64,000 nucleotides of DNA from Prevotella jejuni (GTDB taxonomy: Bacteria; Bacteroidota; Bacteroidia; Bacteroidales; Bacteroidaceae): assembly GCF_900187995.1 (NCBI RefSeq), contig NZ_FZNZ01000007.1, forward strand, positions 54,751 to 118,750, in the 5' to 3' direction. This document shows positions 28,530 to 35,971 of this stretch, one piece after another (within the stretch, counting starts at the first letter, position 1; every line of letters starts with the position of its first letter). The notes under the pieces are model-generated. The model was given only the letters and a program-made list of their open reading frames with translations, was not told the DNA's origin and did not search any database. The position numbers and the translations under genes are program-made.

Positions 28530-28655
28530 ATGAATTGGGGGAAAACGTTCCCCATTAAAGGTAGAAAGATTATGGTTTCATTAGTAATTTCAGCTGTTGT
28601 AGTAGCAGCATTAGTAGCAAAGGCAGTTAGTGTTAACAATCACATCGCTGCCTAA
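28530..28655 (+). CDS. 41-residue hydrophobic peptide, unknown
   Basis: A short ORF inside a complete small transcription unit: promoter at 28495-28502, AAAGGA 9 bases before the ATG, stop at 28653-28655 and an intrinsic terminator at 28695. The peptide has a basic start (NWGKTFPIKGRK) and one hydrophobic helix (VSLVISAVVVAALVAKAV), then VNNHIAA. An alternative ATG at 28572 would give 27 residues, just the helix. A hairpin (GGGGAA-AACG-TTCCCC, 28538-28553) lies between the two starts and might influence which is used. It could be a membrane peptide, a toxin-like peptide, or a leader; I cannot name it. Confidence 0.6.
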   Translation: MNWGKTFPIKGRKIMVSLVISAVVVAALVAKAVSVNNHIAA

Positions 28656-28694
28656 TTAAAAAGGTAATTTAGAAATTTGAGAGTATTTACAAGG

Positions 28695-28730
28695 TCCCGA
28701 CTCCGTTTATGACGTAGTCGGGATTTCTGT
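28695..28730 (+). terminator. Terminator behind the small-peptide gene
   Basis: Stem TCCCGACT (28695-28702) / AGTCGGGA (28716-28723) with a 13-base loop, followed by a T-rich stretch (TTTCTGTTTC). Confidence 0.7.
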
Positions 28731-28925
28731 TTCTATTTTCTTTTATGAGTTTGCCTTGTTGCTATTCCTTATATATAGAAAGGTGGAGCTGACCTACCTT
28801 TTGTAATTAAAGGCAAACTTTGGTAGAGCTGTAACTGTAAAGGGGATATGCTGAACATGGAACAAGAAAAGAGAATGGCTTTTATATTTTTTAGCTAATT
28901 TCTTGTTTGTTTCATATATTCTCAC

Positions 28926-28933
28926 TACCTTTG
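28926..28933 (+). promoter_or_regulatory. -7 element of the leader ORF (TACCTTTG)
   Basis: TACCTTTG with TTG/TTTG 16-20 bases upstream (28903-28909). Transcription would start near 28940 and cover the leader ORF at 28968. The gap 28731-28925 shows nothing else. Confidence 0.65.
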
Positions 28934-28967
28934 CGCCCAGTTAAAATAAAATTAACTCGTAATAACG

Positions 28968-29150
<183 letters not shown>

Positions 29151-29218
29151 GCCAGGCCTAACTTCCCCACTTTTTTCTTCTCGCATACGCGCGCGAGGCG
29201 TGCCGTGCAACCCCTGTA

Positions 29219-29257
29219 AACAAAGGACTTTTCGGAGTTTCCTTTGTTCGCTTTTTT
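29219..29257 (+). terminator. Attenuator-like terminator upstream of the lipoprotein operon
   Basis: Stem AACAAAGGA (29219-29227) / TCCTTTGTT (29240-29248), 9 bp, followed by CGC and six T. It lies between the leader ORF and the genes at 29326 and 29570, and no second promoter is evident between it and 29326. Expression of those genes would then need read-through. Confidence 0.7.
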
Positions 29258-29325
29258 GTGTCCCTACGTAAACGAAATAAGAAGAAATTAAGCACGAAAT
29301 AATAACTATTTTAATTGATAAAACA

Positions 29326-29529
29326 ATGGAGAAAAAGAAACAAAAGAAGAACTATTCTGCACCAAAGTGTGAAATAGTCCACGTAAACGAAACCACTAAT
29401 CTGATGGACGCATCCATGCCTGGTCAGCACAAAAAGGCGAACCATGCTACTGGTCCAGCTGGTGCTAAAGAAAGTCAATGGGATGAGGAAGAGTTCGAAG
29501 ATGAAAACTCAACTTCATGGGAAGACTAA
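29326..29529 (+). CDS. Small acidic peptide with Y-x-A-P-K-x-E motif
   Basis: 67 residues: basic start (MEKKKQKKNYSAPKCEIVHV), then a middle with NLMDASMPG and an acidic tail (DEEEFEDENSTSWED). Short proteins with a 'K-Y-x-x-P-x-x-E-x-x' start occur upstream of surface lipoprotein genes in Bacteroidota; the function is not known to me. There is no signal peptide and the single Cys is at residue 15. It lies 69 bases after the attenuator-like terminator and 40 bases before the lipoprotein gene, so the two are probably one operon. A ribosomally made precursor peptide is conceivable but no modification enzyme is nearby. Confidence 0.65.
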   Translation: MEKKKQKKNYSAPKCEIVHVNETTNLMDASMPGQHKKANHATGPAGAKESQWDEEEFEDENSTSWED

Positions 29530-29569
29530 GAGAGAGTTATTAACTAAAAGAACAAATAAAAACGAATAA

Positions 29570-31165
29570 ATGATGAAGACAACAATGAAACAATATTCAT
29601 TCGCATCGCAACTAAAGTCTTTGGCTGTCGTGTTCGGCATCGCCTTGACTTTCGCATCTTGTGCTAAGGAAGATGTGGCACAAAACCCAACCAACAAAGA
29701 GGGCGACAACGATAAGAACCTTACGACTTTCATAGCAGGCGATGAGGCAAAGACTCGCACATCATTGGATTATAACAGTAGCGATTTCTCTTGGGAAGCA
29801 GGCGACTATATCTACGTAAAGGATGACGACGGCGTATTGCGGAAGAGTACGAACGCTCCTACGAGCAAGGTGGCTGCTTTTATGTATAAAGTTCCAGGCA
29901 AGTTTACTGCAAATACAAGTTATAAGGTTTATTATTTCGGTAAGAATAGCAGCAATAACCAAGTGGTTATCCCATCTGCTCAAAGTCAGTCAACACCAAA
30001 CAACACCGAGCATTTTGGCGTATCAGGTGACTATGGTACAGCAACTGCTACAGGAACCTTAGGAGGAGGGTCTTTCAGCTTCGAGTTAGAGCATCAGGCA
30101 GCTTACCTTGTCTTCCACCCTTATGTAAGCAACACATTGTTGCAGAACTGCTACTTGACAAAGATAGAAGTAAGTTCAGATAATGACATTGCAAGCACCT
30201 ATACCTTGAACGCCAGCACAGGCACGTTGCAAAGTGTCAGTACAGGTGCAGAGGCTGACAAGGAGATAATCCTTAGCACCAAAGGTAGTGGAGCTTATGC
30301 TAACGGCTTCCCTTTGAATACAGCTTCTGATAATATAGCAGTTAATGGAGCCTACATGGTGATTAAGCCAGGCACTCATACCTTGAAAGTACGTTATTGG
30401 TTAAAGGATGTTTCAACTGGAACAGAAGGAACAGTTACAAAGGCCTTTAAGGCTTTTAACTATGACGTGAATAACTATTATGATATAGATGGCAACCTTA
30501 ACATCCGCGACTACGATGGCGACCATTATTACCAGTGGGATGCTCAGGAACAATACTGGAAGGGATACGAATGGACAAGGCACTTGCCAGGAAACACAGG
30601 TCAGCCAACACTAAACGGTAACAGTTCATCTAATTACGCCAAGAGCAACGCTGACCCTCGTTACAAGAATGAAGGTCTCGGTACACCATTTAATGCCACC
30701 CATTCATGCGCAAGTCTACCTAACGTGAACGAGATGACGTGGTACGCTGCCTATGGCAATCCCTGTTGGGACGCAGACGAATTATGGACAACTATGGGGC
30801 ATTTATATAAAGGTGGCATGTGGTTTAAGAAAAAGTCAGTATTGCAAGACGAAGGTCATTACAACAGCAACATGGCTGCCCCCGGAAGCGATTTTCGTAC
30901 AATAGGAAACGCTGACAGCAGGCCTGCATTTCATACCCTTCCTTCCGCAGCTGACGCAAACAAATATTTCTACCTGCCCGCCTTGGGTCGCTACTACAAT
31001 GGTAAGCTGGACGACGTTGGCAGCAGCGGCTATTATTGGTCGTCAAGTGCTTACCCGGGGTATAACCACGTCGCGTACTATCTGTACTTTAACAATACTT
31101 ACCTCAGCGTAGACTACTACTACGTCCGCTACAGCGGGATGAGGATCGATCCAATGGTTGAGTAG
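29570..31165 (+). CDS. Fimbrillin/FISUMP-like lipoprotein with DGR-type variable C-terminus
   Basis: 531 residues. The signal peptide ends in a lipobox (LTFASC, Cys ~31), so it is exported and lipidated. Residues ~50-310 look like a fimbrillin/Mfa-like beta domain (start TTFIAGDEAKTRTSLDY). The C-terminal ~170 residues resemble the FISUMP/C-type-lectin-like fold of DGR targets: CASLPNVNEMTWYAAYGNP, YFYLPALGRYYNG, then GYYWSSSAYPG and a last stretch (~505-527) ending VRYSGMRIDP. Candidate variable positions mostly use C-ending codons (TAC, CAC, GTC, AAC, AGC, GAC), as expected if AAC codons of a template were randomised at A. Two hairpins follow the stop. No reverse transcriptase or template repeat lies in this window. 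Ligand unknown. Confidence 0.75.
   Translation: MMKTTMKQYSFASQLKSLAVVFGIALTFASCAKEDVAQNPTNKEGDNDKNLTTFIAGDEAKTRTSLDYNSSDFSWEAGDYIYVKDDDGVLRKSTNAPTSKVAAFMYKVPGKFTANTSYKVYYFGKNSSNNQVVIPSAQSQSTPNNTEHFGVSGDYGTATATGTLGGGSFSFELEHQAAYLVFHPYVSNTLLQNCYLTKIEVSSDNDIASTYTLNASTGTLQSVSTGAEADKEIILSTKGSGAYANGFPLNTASDNIAVNGAYMVIKPGTHTLKVRYWLKDVSTGTEGTVTKAFKAFNYDVNNYYDIDGNLNIRDYDGDHYYQWDAQEQYWKGYEWTRHLPGNTGQPTLNGNSSSNYAKSNADPRYKNEGLGTPFNATHSCASLPNVNEMTWYAAYGNPCWDADELWTTMGHLYKGGMWFKKKSVLQDEGHYNSNMAAPGSDFRTIGNADSRPAFHTLPSAADANKYFYLPALGRYYNGKLDDVGSSGYYWSSSAYPGYNHVAYYLYFNNTYLSVDYYYVRYSGMRIDPMVE
31020..31160 (+). other. Candidate DGR variable region (VR)
   Basis: Last ~45 codons of the lipoprotein gene, from GGCTATTATTGGTCGTC to ATGAGGATCGATCC. 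It holds a conserved WSSS start, hypervariable-looking Tyr/Asn/His/Val/Ser/Asp positions and a conserved end (RYSGMRI). The layout fits the VR plus IMH of Bacteroidota DGR targets. Confidence 0.55.
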
Positions 31166-31185
31166 TCCGTGCACTTGCCTTTTAT

Positions 31186-31234
31186 AGGTGTCGCCCTCTA
31201 AAAGGCGACACCTTAACCACCGCCGAACGGCGGT
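31186..31234 (+). other. Two hairpins just past the candidate VR
   Basis: Hairpin 1: AGGTGTCGCC (31186-31195) / GGCGACACCT (31204-31213), 10 bp perfect. Hairpin 2: ACCGCCG (31219-31225) / CGGCGGT (31228-31234). Neither has a T-run, so they are not typical terminators. Hairpins or cruciforms shortly after the VR are known to aid DGR retrohoming. Confidence 0.7.
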
Positions 31235-31291
31235 CGCCGAAAATTTTATAAAATTAAGAATATACATAATAATAAAATAGTCGACAAGAGA

Positions 31292-31393
31292 ATGAAATTG
31301 TCTTCAATCTTGGCATTAGAAGCATCAGAAGAGGTAAAGATTTATCTTCATCGTGAAGGTCTTTTTGGGAAGGCTTACGAGCGGAGTGCTTAA
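31292..31393 (+). pseudogene. Truncated MutS-like (MSL) DGR accessory protein, 33 codons
   Basis: ATG to TAA, 33 residues. The central part (EVKIYLHREGLFGKAYERSA) resembles the start of MutS domain I (FYRMGDFYELFYDDA-type), as in the MSL accessory protein of Bacteroidota DGRs, which should be over 100 residues. It breaks off right after the Tyr/Glu/Arg/Ser/Ala motif, and unrelated repeat-like DNA follows. It sits 126 bases after the lipoprotein stop, where such accessory genes normally lie. The similarity is from memory of the family, not a search. Confidence 0.5.
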
Positions 31394-31485
31394 GAAACCC
31401 CACCCCAGCCTTCCCCAAAGGGGAGGGAGTGCCTAACGGGATAAAGGAGGGTGAGAGATAAGGAAAAATCTAACCCGTTGCAAGA

Positions 31486-31569
31486 AAATTTCTAACGTGT
31501 TAGAAATTTACGGGGAACGGGTTAGCGAGAAATTTCTAACGGGTTAGAAATTTATGGGGAACGGGTTAG
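31486..31569. repeat. Two tandem 40-bp units with internal palindrome, 44-bp period
   Basis: Unit 1 is 31486-31525 and unit 2 is 31530-31569, differing at two positions. Each contains the palindrome AAATTTCTAAC-G-K-GTTAGAAATTT followed by GGGGAACGGGTTAG. Partial units flank both (TCTAACCCGTT upstream, AAATTTTC downstream). They lie between the MSL fragment and the HU-HIG gene. Confidence 0.85.
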
Positions 31570-31658
31570 AAATTTTCTTTGGCTCTTTTAGCTTGTTGGA
31601 AACATATTGCTGCAAAGTGCAGCAGAAGTAAGTAATAACTAATAAAATCTTAAACACA

Positions 31659-32114
31659 ATGAAAATCAAATTGATTGAAAGAAGAAAACCAGGTACCAAG
31701 ACAGGTCCTGGAAAGTTTTATGCAAGTCCTGTGAATGTGGGGAAGAAAACTCTGCGAGATATTGCGCATGACATTGCAGGGCGTTCTTCGCTCACACGTG
31801 GTGACATCGAAAACGTGCTGGCAAACTTTATGGATTGTCTGCCTCATTATCTTCGTGACGGCTTTAGTGTGCAGTTAGGAGAGTTTGGGACGATGCGCCT
31901 AACACTTTCAAGCGAGGGGGCTGCAACGGAAAAGGCTTTTAAGACCGAGACAATTAAGCCGCGGGTAACGTTTACGCCAGGCGTGGAACTAAAGACGGCT
32001 CTGCGTGATAACTCGTATGAGACGGTGAGAAAGACAGAAGAGGCAGGGAAAGACAAGAAGGAGGATAAGAAAAAGAATGGAGGGGGAAGTGGCCCTGTAG
32101 CGGGCCAAGGATAG
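31659..32114 (+). CDS. HU-HIG family DNA-binding protein
   Basis: 151 residues, the Bacteroidota-specific HU-like family (IHF/HU fold with an extra N-terminal strand). It begins KLIERRKPG and has KFYASPVNVGKKTLRDIA (~22-39), SLTRGDIENVLANF (~47-60), a YLRDGFSVQLGEFGTMRLT core (~68-86) and a late FTPGVELKTAL. The C-terminal ~30 residues are Lys/Glu/Gly-rich and disordered. Such proteins compact DNA, and small copies are common beside mobile or capsule loci. It has a terminator at 32288; no clear promoter was found upstream, although TGCTGCA / TGCAGCA at 31608-31624 can form a hairpin. Confidence 0.9.
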   Translation: MKIKLIERRKPGTKTGPGKFYASPVNVGKKTLRDIAHDIAGRSSLTRGDIENVLANFMDCLPHYLRDGFSVQLGEFGTMRLTLSSEGAATEKAFKTETIKPRVTFTPGVELKTALRDNSYETVRKTEEAGKDKKEDKKKNGGGSGPVAGQG

Positions 32115-32287
32115 GAAAGGATATTGGGCTTATGAGCCTAATGAGGCCAATAGGGCTAATATTCAAGAAAAGAAAAAAGTTCGGTTTTAATAATACTGAA
32201 TTGATTAATTTAGTTTTAATTATGTTTCCAGCGGGAAGGCATTGATGTGATATCAATGACGATACATCGGTAATTTAATTTTCGTTT

Positions 32288-32330
32288 CTTGCCCCTGGCA
32301 CCATGGTTGGTGTCATGGGGCAAGTTTTTT
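32288..32330 (+). terminator. Terminator behind the HU-HIG gene
   Basis: Long stem CTTGCCCCTGGCACCA (32288-32303) with TGGTGTCATGGGGCAAG (32308-32324), one bulge, tetraloop, then six T. Confidence 0.85.
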
Positions 32331-32393
32331 GGTGGTAGCTCGTTGATTTTTTTCCTCACAGATTTTAGAACGTAAGAAACTCGTTGGGGATTT

Positions 32394-32630
32394 TATCTCT
32401 CACAGATTTTCACAGATGAACAGAACCCTTTCTGCTAACAGAGAGAACCCACAAACGCCGGCAAGCGGCGACAGATATCACAGAGCGTTATTGCTAATCA
32501 TCAACACCTAACAATTAACACCCAACACCCAACAATGGCTGAAAGGCTCTGTGATATCGGTTGACTTAATGTCTCTGTGCGTCTTTGTGATTTCTGTTCT
32601 TCTGTGTAGTTCTGTGAGAGAAAAAGGAGA
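32394..32630. repeat. Repeat family B, copy 1 (CTCACAGATTT..ACAGAACA)
   Basis: No gene is visible in 32331-32800. The left arm TCTCACAGATTTTCACAG..GAACAGAAC and the right arm GTTCTTCTGTG..TTCTGTGAGAGA are roughly inverse complements about 200 bases apart. Related blocks are at 50880-51010 and 58300-58590, with shared inner text such as GGTTGACTTAATGTCT. Confidence 0.65.
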
Positions 32631-32654
32631 ACATGAGAGAGAGAGCGGCCCCTC

Positions 32655-32772
32655 CCCCAACCCCTCCCCCGAAGGGAAGGGGCGTGATCACCGAGATACC
32701 CCTATAATGAGGGTGTACGCTTCGTTCTATCCTCTTATCAGCAGCCCTATAGGGGTAACCTCACATACTTAG
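32655..32772. repeat. Repeat family C, copy 1
   Basis: Contains AACCCCTCCCCCGAAGG, GATCACCGAGATACCCCTAT and TATAGGGGTAACCTCACATAC. The same blocks occur in reverse order and orientation at 50660-50815. Confidence 0.65.
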
Positions 32773-32800
32773 TTTGTCACACCATATTTCGGAGAGCTTG

Positions 32801-33694
32801 TTATTTCTGGTTTACGCCATAACCAAAGAGGGCAAAGTCGGCTTTTAGTGGGTCGTCGGGAAAGATTTCTAATAACTTATCTGTAAGTTTACGAGCCACC
32901 GACATAGAGGTAGTCTTACTTGTTATAAGACCTAATTGCAAGGACTGTTGTATGACATGGGTGTCAAGCGGCATGATGAGCGAGCGCACGCTGATGAGGT
33001 CTGACCATATACCGAGGTCGACAGGAGAATCTGTTCGGACCATCCAACGAAGGAACATACAAACACGTTTACAACTTGAACTTGCGTTCTTGGGTACGAT
33101 TCCCACAGCTTCTTGCTCTTGGAAATAATGGCAGATAGCCTCTACAGCCTCAATAGCCTCGAGTTGATAGTTGTCGTCATTATGCCCAGTATGACAACGA
33201 ATAAAGTTTTTCATGTCTCCATACACCTCATACATCGTTTGGAGCGCATTGAAGAGATCGTACATCATCGCATTGGTATAGAGACGATAAAAACAAGTAT
33301 CGTCGTTAGGGATATCAAGTTTGTATTTCCCACTCTTTATCCATTCGTAAGGTTCATAGCGTGAACAGTCGAGCAGATATTGTATGCGTGGCATGAAAAC
33401 GTTTCTTGAACCATAGCTAAGACAGGACGCAATGAAAGCGATTGTCTCCTGATTTCGTTCTCCAATCACCTGGTGCATAAACCATGATGGGTCGCCGTTG
33501 AGAAAATCAGGCACCTCGTATTTATTCGCAAGCGAAAGGAGTTTGCAGCGTAATGACCTTACTTCGGCTTCACTAAGAAGGCGTCTCACACCCCTTTCCT
33601 CCCTTGTCTGCGGAGGAGTTGGGGTGTGAGACGCAGCTTTTGTAGTCCTTGAACTTTTAGGGTATGTCTTCTTTACGTTTTGCTTCTTAGACAT
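32801..33694 (-). CDS. TIGR02757 family (DUF2400) protein
   Basis: 297 residues, a conserved family of unknown function widespread in Bacteroidota. Motifs visible: PDFLNGDPSWFMHQV (~59-73), then ETIAFIASCLSYGSRNVFMP (~80-99), a Cys-rich CKRVCMFLRWMVRTDSPVDLG (split: CKRVCMFLRWMVR, TDSPVDLG, ~208-228) and LIMPLDTHVIQ (~240). The first ~40 residues are Lys/Thr/Pro-rich and poorly conserved, so the true start may be a later Met, but none is convenient. Its alpha-helical DNA-glycosylase-like appearance suggests nucleic-acid work, unproven. It lies 82 bases after bcp on the same strand. Confidence 0.88.
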   Translation of the reverse strand: MSKKQNVKKTYPKSSRTTKAASHTPTPPQTREERGVRRLLSEAEVRSLRCKLLSLANKYEVPDFLNGDPSWFMHQVIGERNQETIAFIASCLSYGSRNVFMPRIQYLLDCSRYEPYEWIKSGKYKLDIPNDDTCFYRLYTNAMMYDLFNALQTMYEVYGDMKNFIRCHTGHNDDNYQLEAIEAVEAICHYFQEQEAVGIVPKNASSSCKRVCMFLRWMVRTDSPVDLGIWSDLISVRSLIMPLDTHVIQQSLQLGLITSKTTSMSVARKLTDKLLEIFPDDPLKADFALFGYGVNQK

Positions 33695-33776
33695 CGTTGC
33701 ATTGATAGTTCTGTTGTCCCGCCTCTACAATCAGATGAGGCGTTACAGATTAGAAGGTAGCGTTTTGCCGAAGGAC

Positions 33777-34232
33777 TTACTTCTCAGCAAGGATCTGAGC
33801 GGCATGATCCTTCGTCTTAACCTGCTTTGGACCAATGATACGTTCGATGATTCCGTCTTCGTTGATGATAAACGTGGTGCGGAAAGTACCCATGTAAGTG
33901 CGCCCGTACATCTTCTTCTCACCATAGACGCCGAAGGTGTTGACAAGTTTCAAGTCGGTGTCGGCAATGAGAGGGAAGGGAAGTTCGTTCTTCTCGATAA
34001 ACTTCTTGTGTGATTTCTCGTCTTGGATGCTTACTCCAATGATGGCATAACCCTTATCCGTTAGCTCTTTGTAATTGTCGCGAAGGTTGCAAGCCTGTGC
34101 AGTACAGCCTGATGTTAAATCCTTAGGATAGAAGTAGAGGGCAATCTTCTTACCTTTATAATCACTCAACTTAATCTCTTTTCCGTCCTGGTCGGTACCA
34201 AGAATCTCTGGTGCTTTATCTCCTACGTTCAT
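33777..34232 (-). CDS. bcp: Thiol peroxidase Bcp (peroxiredoxin)
   Basis: Thioredoxin-dependent peroxidase that reduces H2O2 and organic hydroperoxides in the cytoplasm. 151 residues, the normal Bcp length. The peroxidatic Cys is in LTSGCTAQACNLRD (Cys43), with the resolving Cys five residues later (Cys48), the atypical 2-Cys arrangement of this class. FYPKD precedes it and TFIINEDGIIERI is near the end. A -7 element lies at 34270-34277. The TIGR02757 gene follows and may be co-transcribed. Confidence 0.96.
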   Translation of the reverse strand: MNVGDKAPEILGTDQDGKEIKLSDYKGKKIALYFYPKDLTSGCTAQACNLRDNYKELTDKGYAIIGVSIQDEKSHKKFIEKNELPFPLIADTDLKLVNTFGVYGEKKMYGRTYMGTFRTTFIINEDGIIERIIGPKQVKTKDHAAQILAEK

Positions 34233-34269
34233 AATTCTTTCTGTTTTTAATTAATGATATAACCGTGCG

Positions 34270-34277
34270 CAAAGTTA
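34270..34277 (-). promoter_or_regulatory. -7 element for bcp (TAACTTTG)
   Basis: Perfect TAACTTTG on the minus strand, ~38 bases before the bcp ATG. The remaining gap to 34540 shows nothing else. Confidence 0.6.
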
Positions 34278-34540
34278 CTGAAAAGAAATGAAATGATTAC
34301 AGGACGGGGTTATAAAGATGACATGTTAGCTGATAAATATTAGTTAATAGGTACGCTGGTATGGGTTTCCTTTTAGGTTGTTACGAGTTTATTATCCCTT
34401 GGATGGTGGTCTAATAACTATGAATTTATCGTTTTGTAGGGTTTGTGCGGCATTTCCTTCTGCATGACAAAGAGCTGTTCAAGTCTTATTGTTGTATTAT
34501 GCTAAATATAGGAACAGACCTCAAAAGCAGTTAATTACTA

Positions 34541-34579
34541 AAAAAAGGTGTGGGATCTCATCTCCCGATGAAATCCCAC
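34541..34579 (-). terminator. Terminator behind dapL
   Basis: Minus strand: 12-bp stem GTGGGATTTCAT / ATGAGATCCCAC (plus 34550-34579) with a 6-base loop, then ACC and a T-run (34546-34541). Confidence 0.85.
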
Positions 34580-34662
34580 TGGTAACTAAAAATATCCCAT
34601 AAAAAATAGGATTTGGTAGTTATTTCTTACGTATGATTATCTGAAAAAGACTTTCTGTATTC

Positions 34663-35895
34663 TTATTTATTTAACCATTTCTTAATTCTTGCCATTGCTT
34701 CGATGCAATCGTTGCGGTCTCCAAAGCTTGTGATGCGTATGAAACCTTCGCCAGCTAAGCCGAAGCCAACACCAGGCGTACAAACAACCTGTGCACCATT
34801 AAGCATCTCTTCAAAGAATTTCCATGAAGGAGTGTTAGCCGGTGTCTTCACCCATAAGTAAGGTGCATTCTCTCCCCCGTAGACGGTAAGTCCTAACTCA
34901 GTAAGGCTTTTGCGTAAGATACGAGCATTCTCCATGTAATAATTGATGGTCTGTTTAATCTGCTTCTTACCTTCTGAGCTGTAGATAGCTTCTGCCGCAC
35001 GTTGTGAGATGTAGCTTGTTCCGTTGAACTTTGTGCATTGTCTACGGTCCCAGTATTGTGCCACTTCAACACATTTACCATCTTTTGTTGTTGCTGTCAG
35101 TTCCTTTGGAATGATGGTATAACCACAACGAATACCCGTAAAGCCGGCAGTCTTACTGTAACTATGGAATTCAATCGCAACCTTCTTAGCATTTGGTATC
35201 TCGTAGATAGAGTGAGGAATGTCGTCGTCTTGAATATAAGCTTCGTATGCCGCATCATAGAAGATGATAGCATTGTGTGCCAGTGCATAGTCAACCCACT
35301 TCTGAAGTTCGTCCTTGGCTATCACCATGCCCGTTGGATTGTTTGGATAGCAGAGATAAACCATGTCGACACGATGGTCGGGAATCTGCGGCACAAACTT
35401 ATTTTCCTCACTGCAGGACATGTATGTGACGTTGCTCCAACGGCCATTCTCGAAGACTCCTGCGCGACCTCCCATGACGTTAGAGTCAATGTAAACGGGA
35501 TAGATAGGGTCGGTCACAGCCATTGTGTTGTCCTGACTCAATAGGTCGCCAATGTTTCCAGTGTCGCTCTTTGCTCCATCGTTGACAAATACCTCACAAG
35601 GGTCAAGGTGTATGCCACGTGCCTCGTAGTCGTTTTTGACAATGGCTTCACGGAGCCACAGATAGCCCTGTTCTGGTCCATAGCCATGGAAATGTTCCTT
35701 AGTCGCCATGTCGTCGACCGCCTTATGCATTGCTTCAATCACTGCGGGTGCTAAAGGTTGGGTAACATCTCCGATGCCCAGACTGATAACTTTCTTATCA
35801 GGGTGAGCTGTTTTATAAGCATTTACTTTCTTTGCAATGTCAGCAAAGAGGTAATTCTTTTGTAATTTAAGAAATTCTTCGTTAATATGTGCCAT
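34663..35895 (-). CDS. dapL: LL-diaminopimelate aminotransferase DapL
   Basis: PLP enzyme that converts tetrahydrodipicolinate directly to LL-DAP, the short lysine/DAP route of Bacteroidota. 410 residues. PLP lysine in HSYSKTAGFTG (Lys248), with the family motifs LGIGDVTQPL (~39-48), YPNNPTG (~184-190) and FYDAAYEAYI (~212-221). DapF lies 76 bases upstream on the same strand and takes the product LL-DAP to meso-DAP, so the pair is a two-step operon that supplies MurE. Confidence 0.97.
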   Translation of the reverse strand: MAHINEEFLKLQKNYLFADIAKKVNAYKTAHPDKKVISLGIGDVTQPLAPAVIEAMHKAVDDMATKEHFHGYGPEQGYLWLREAIVKNDYEARGIHLDPCEVFVNDGAKSDTGNIGDLLSQDNTMAVTDPIYPVYIDSNVMGGRAGVFENGRWSNVTYMSCSEENKFVPQIPDHRVDMVYLCYPNNPTGMVIAKDELQKWVDYALAHNAIIFYDAAYEAYIQDDDIPHSIYEIPNAKKVAIEFHSYSKTAGFTGIRCGYTIIPKELTATTKDGKCVEVAQYWDRRQCTKFNGTSYISQRAAEAIYSSEGKKQIKQTINYYMENARILRKSLTELGLTVYGGENAPYLWVKTPANTPSWKFFEEMLNGAQVVCTPGVGFGLAGEGFIRITSFGDRNDCIEAMARIKKWLNK

Positions 35896-35971
35896 CTTGT
35901 GCTTGTTCTGTTTGGGATATGTCTATAAGCGTAGTCTCGCTCGTTTCTTGTAGAGACATCCTTTCTTATTC

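Noticed and set aside
32551..32772. 73-codon plus-strand frame
   Set aside because: Lies wholly in repeat families B and C.
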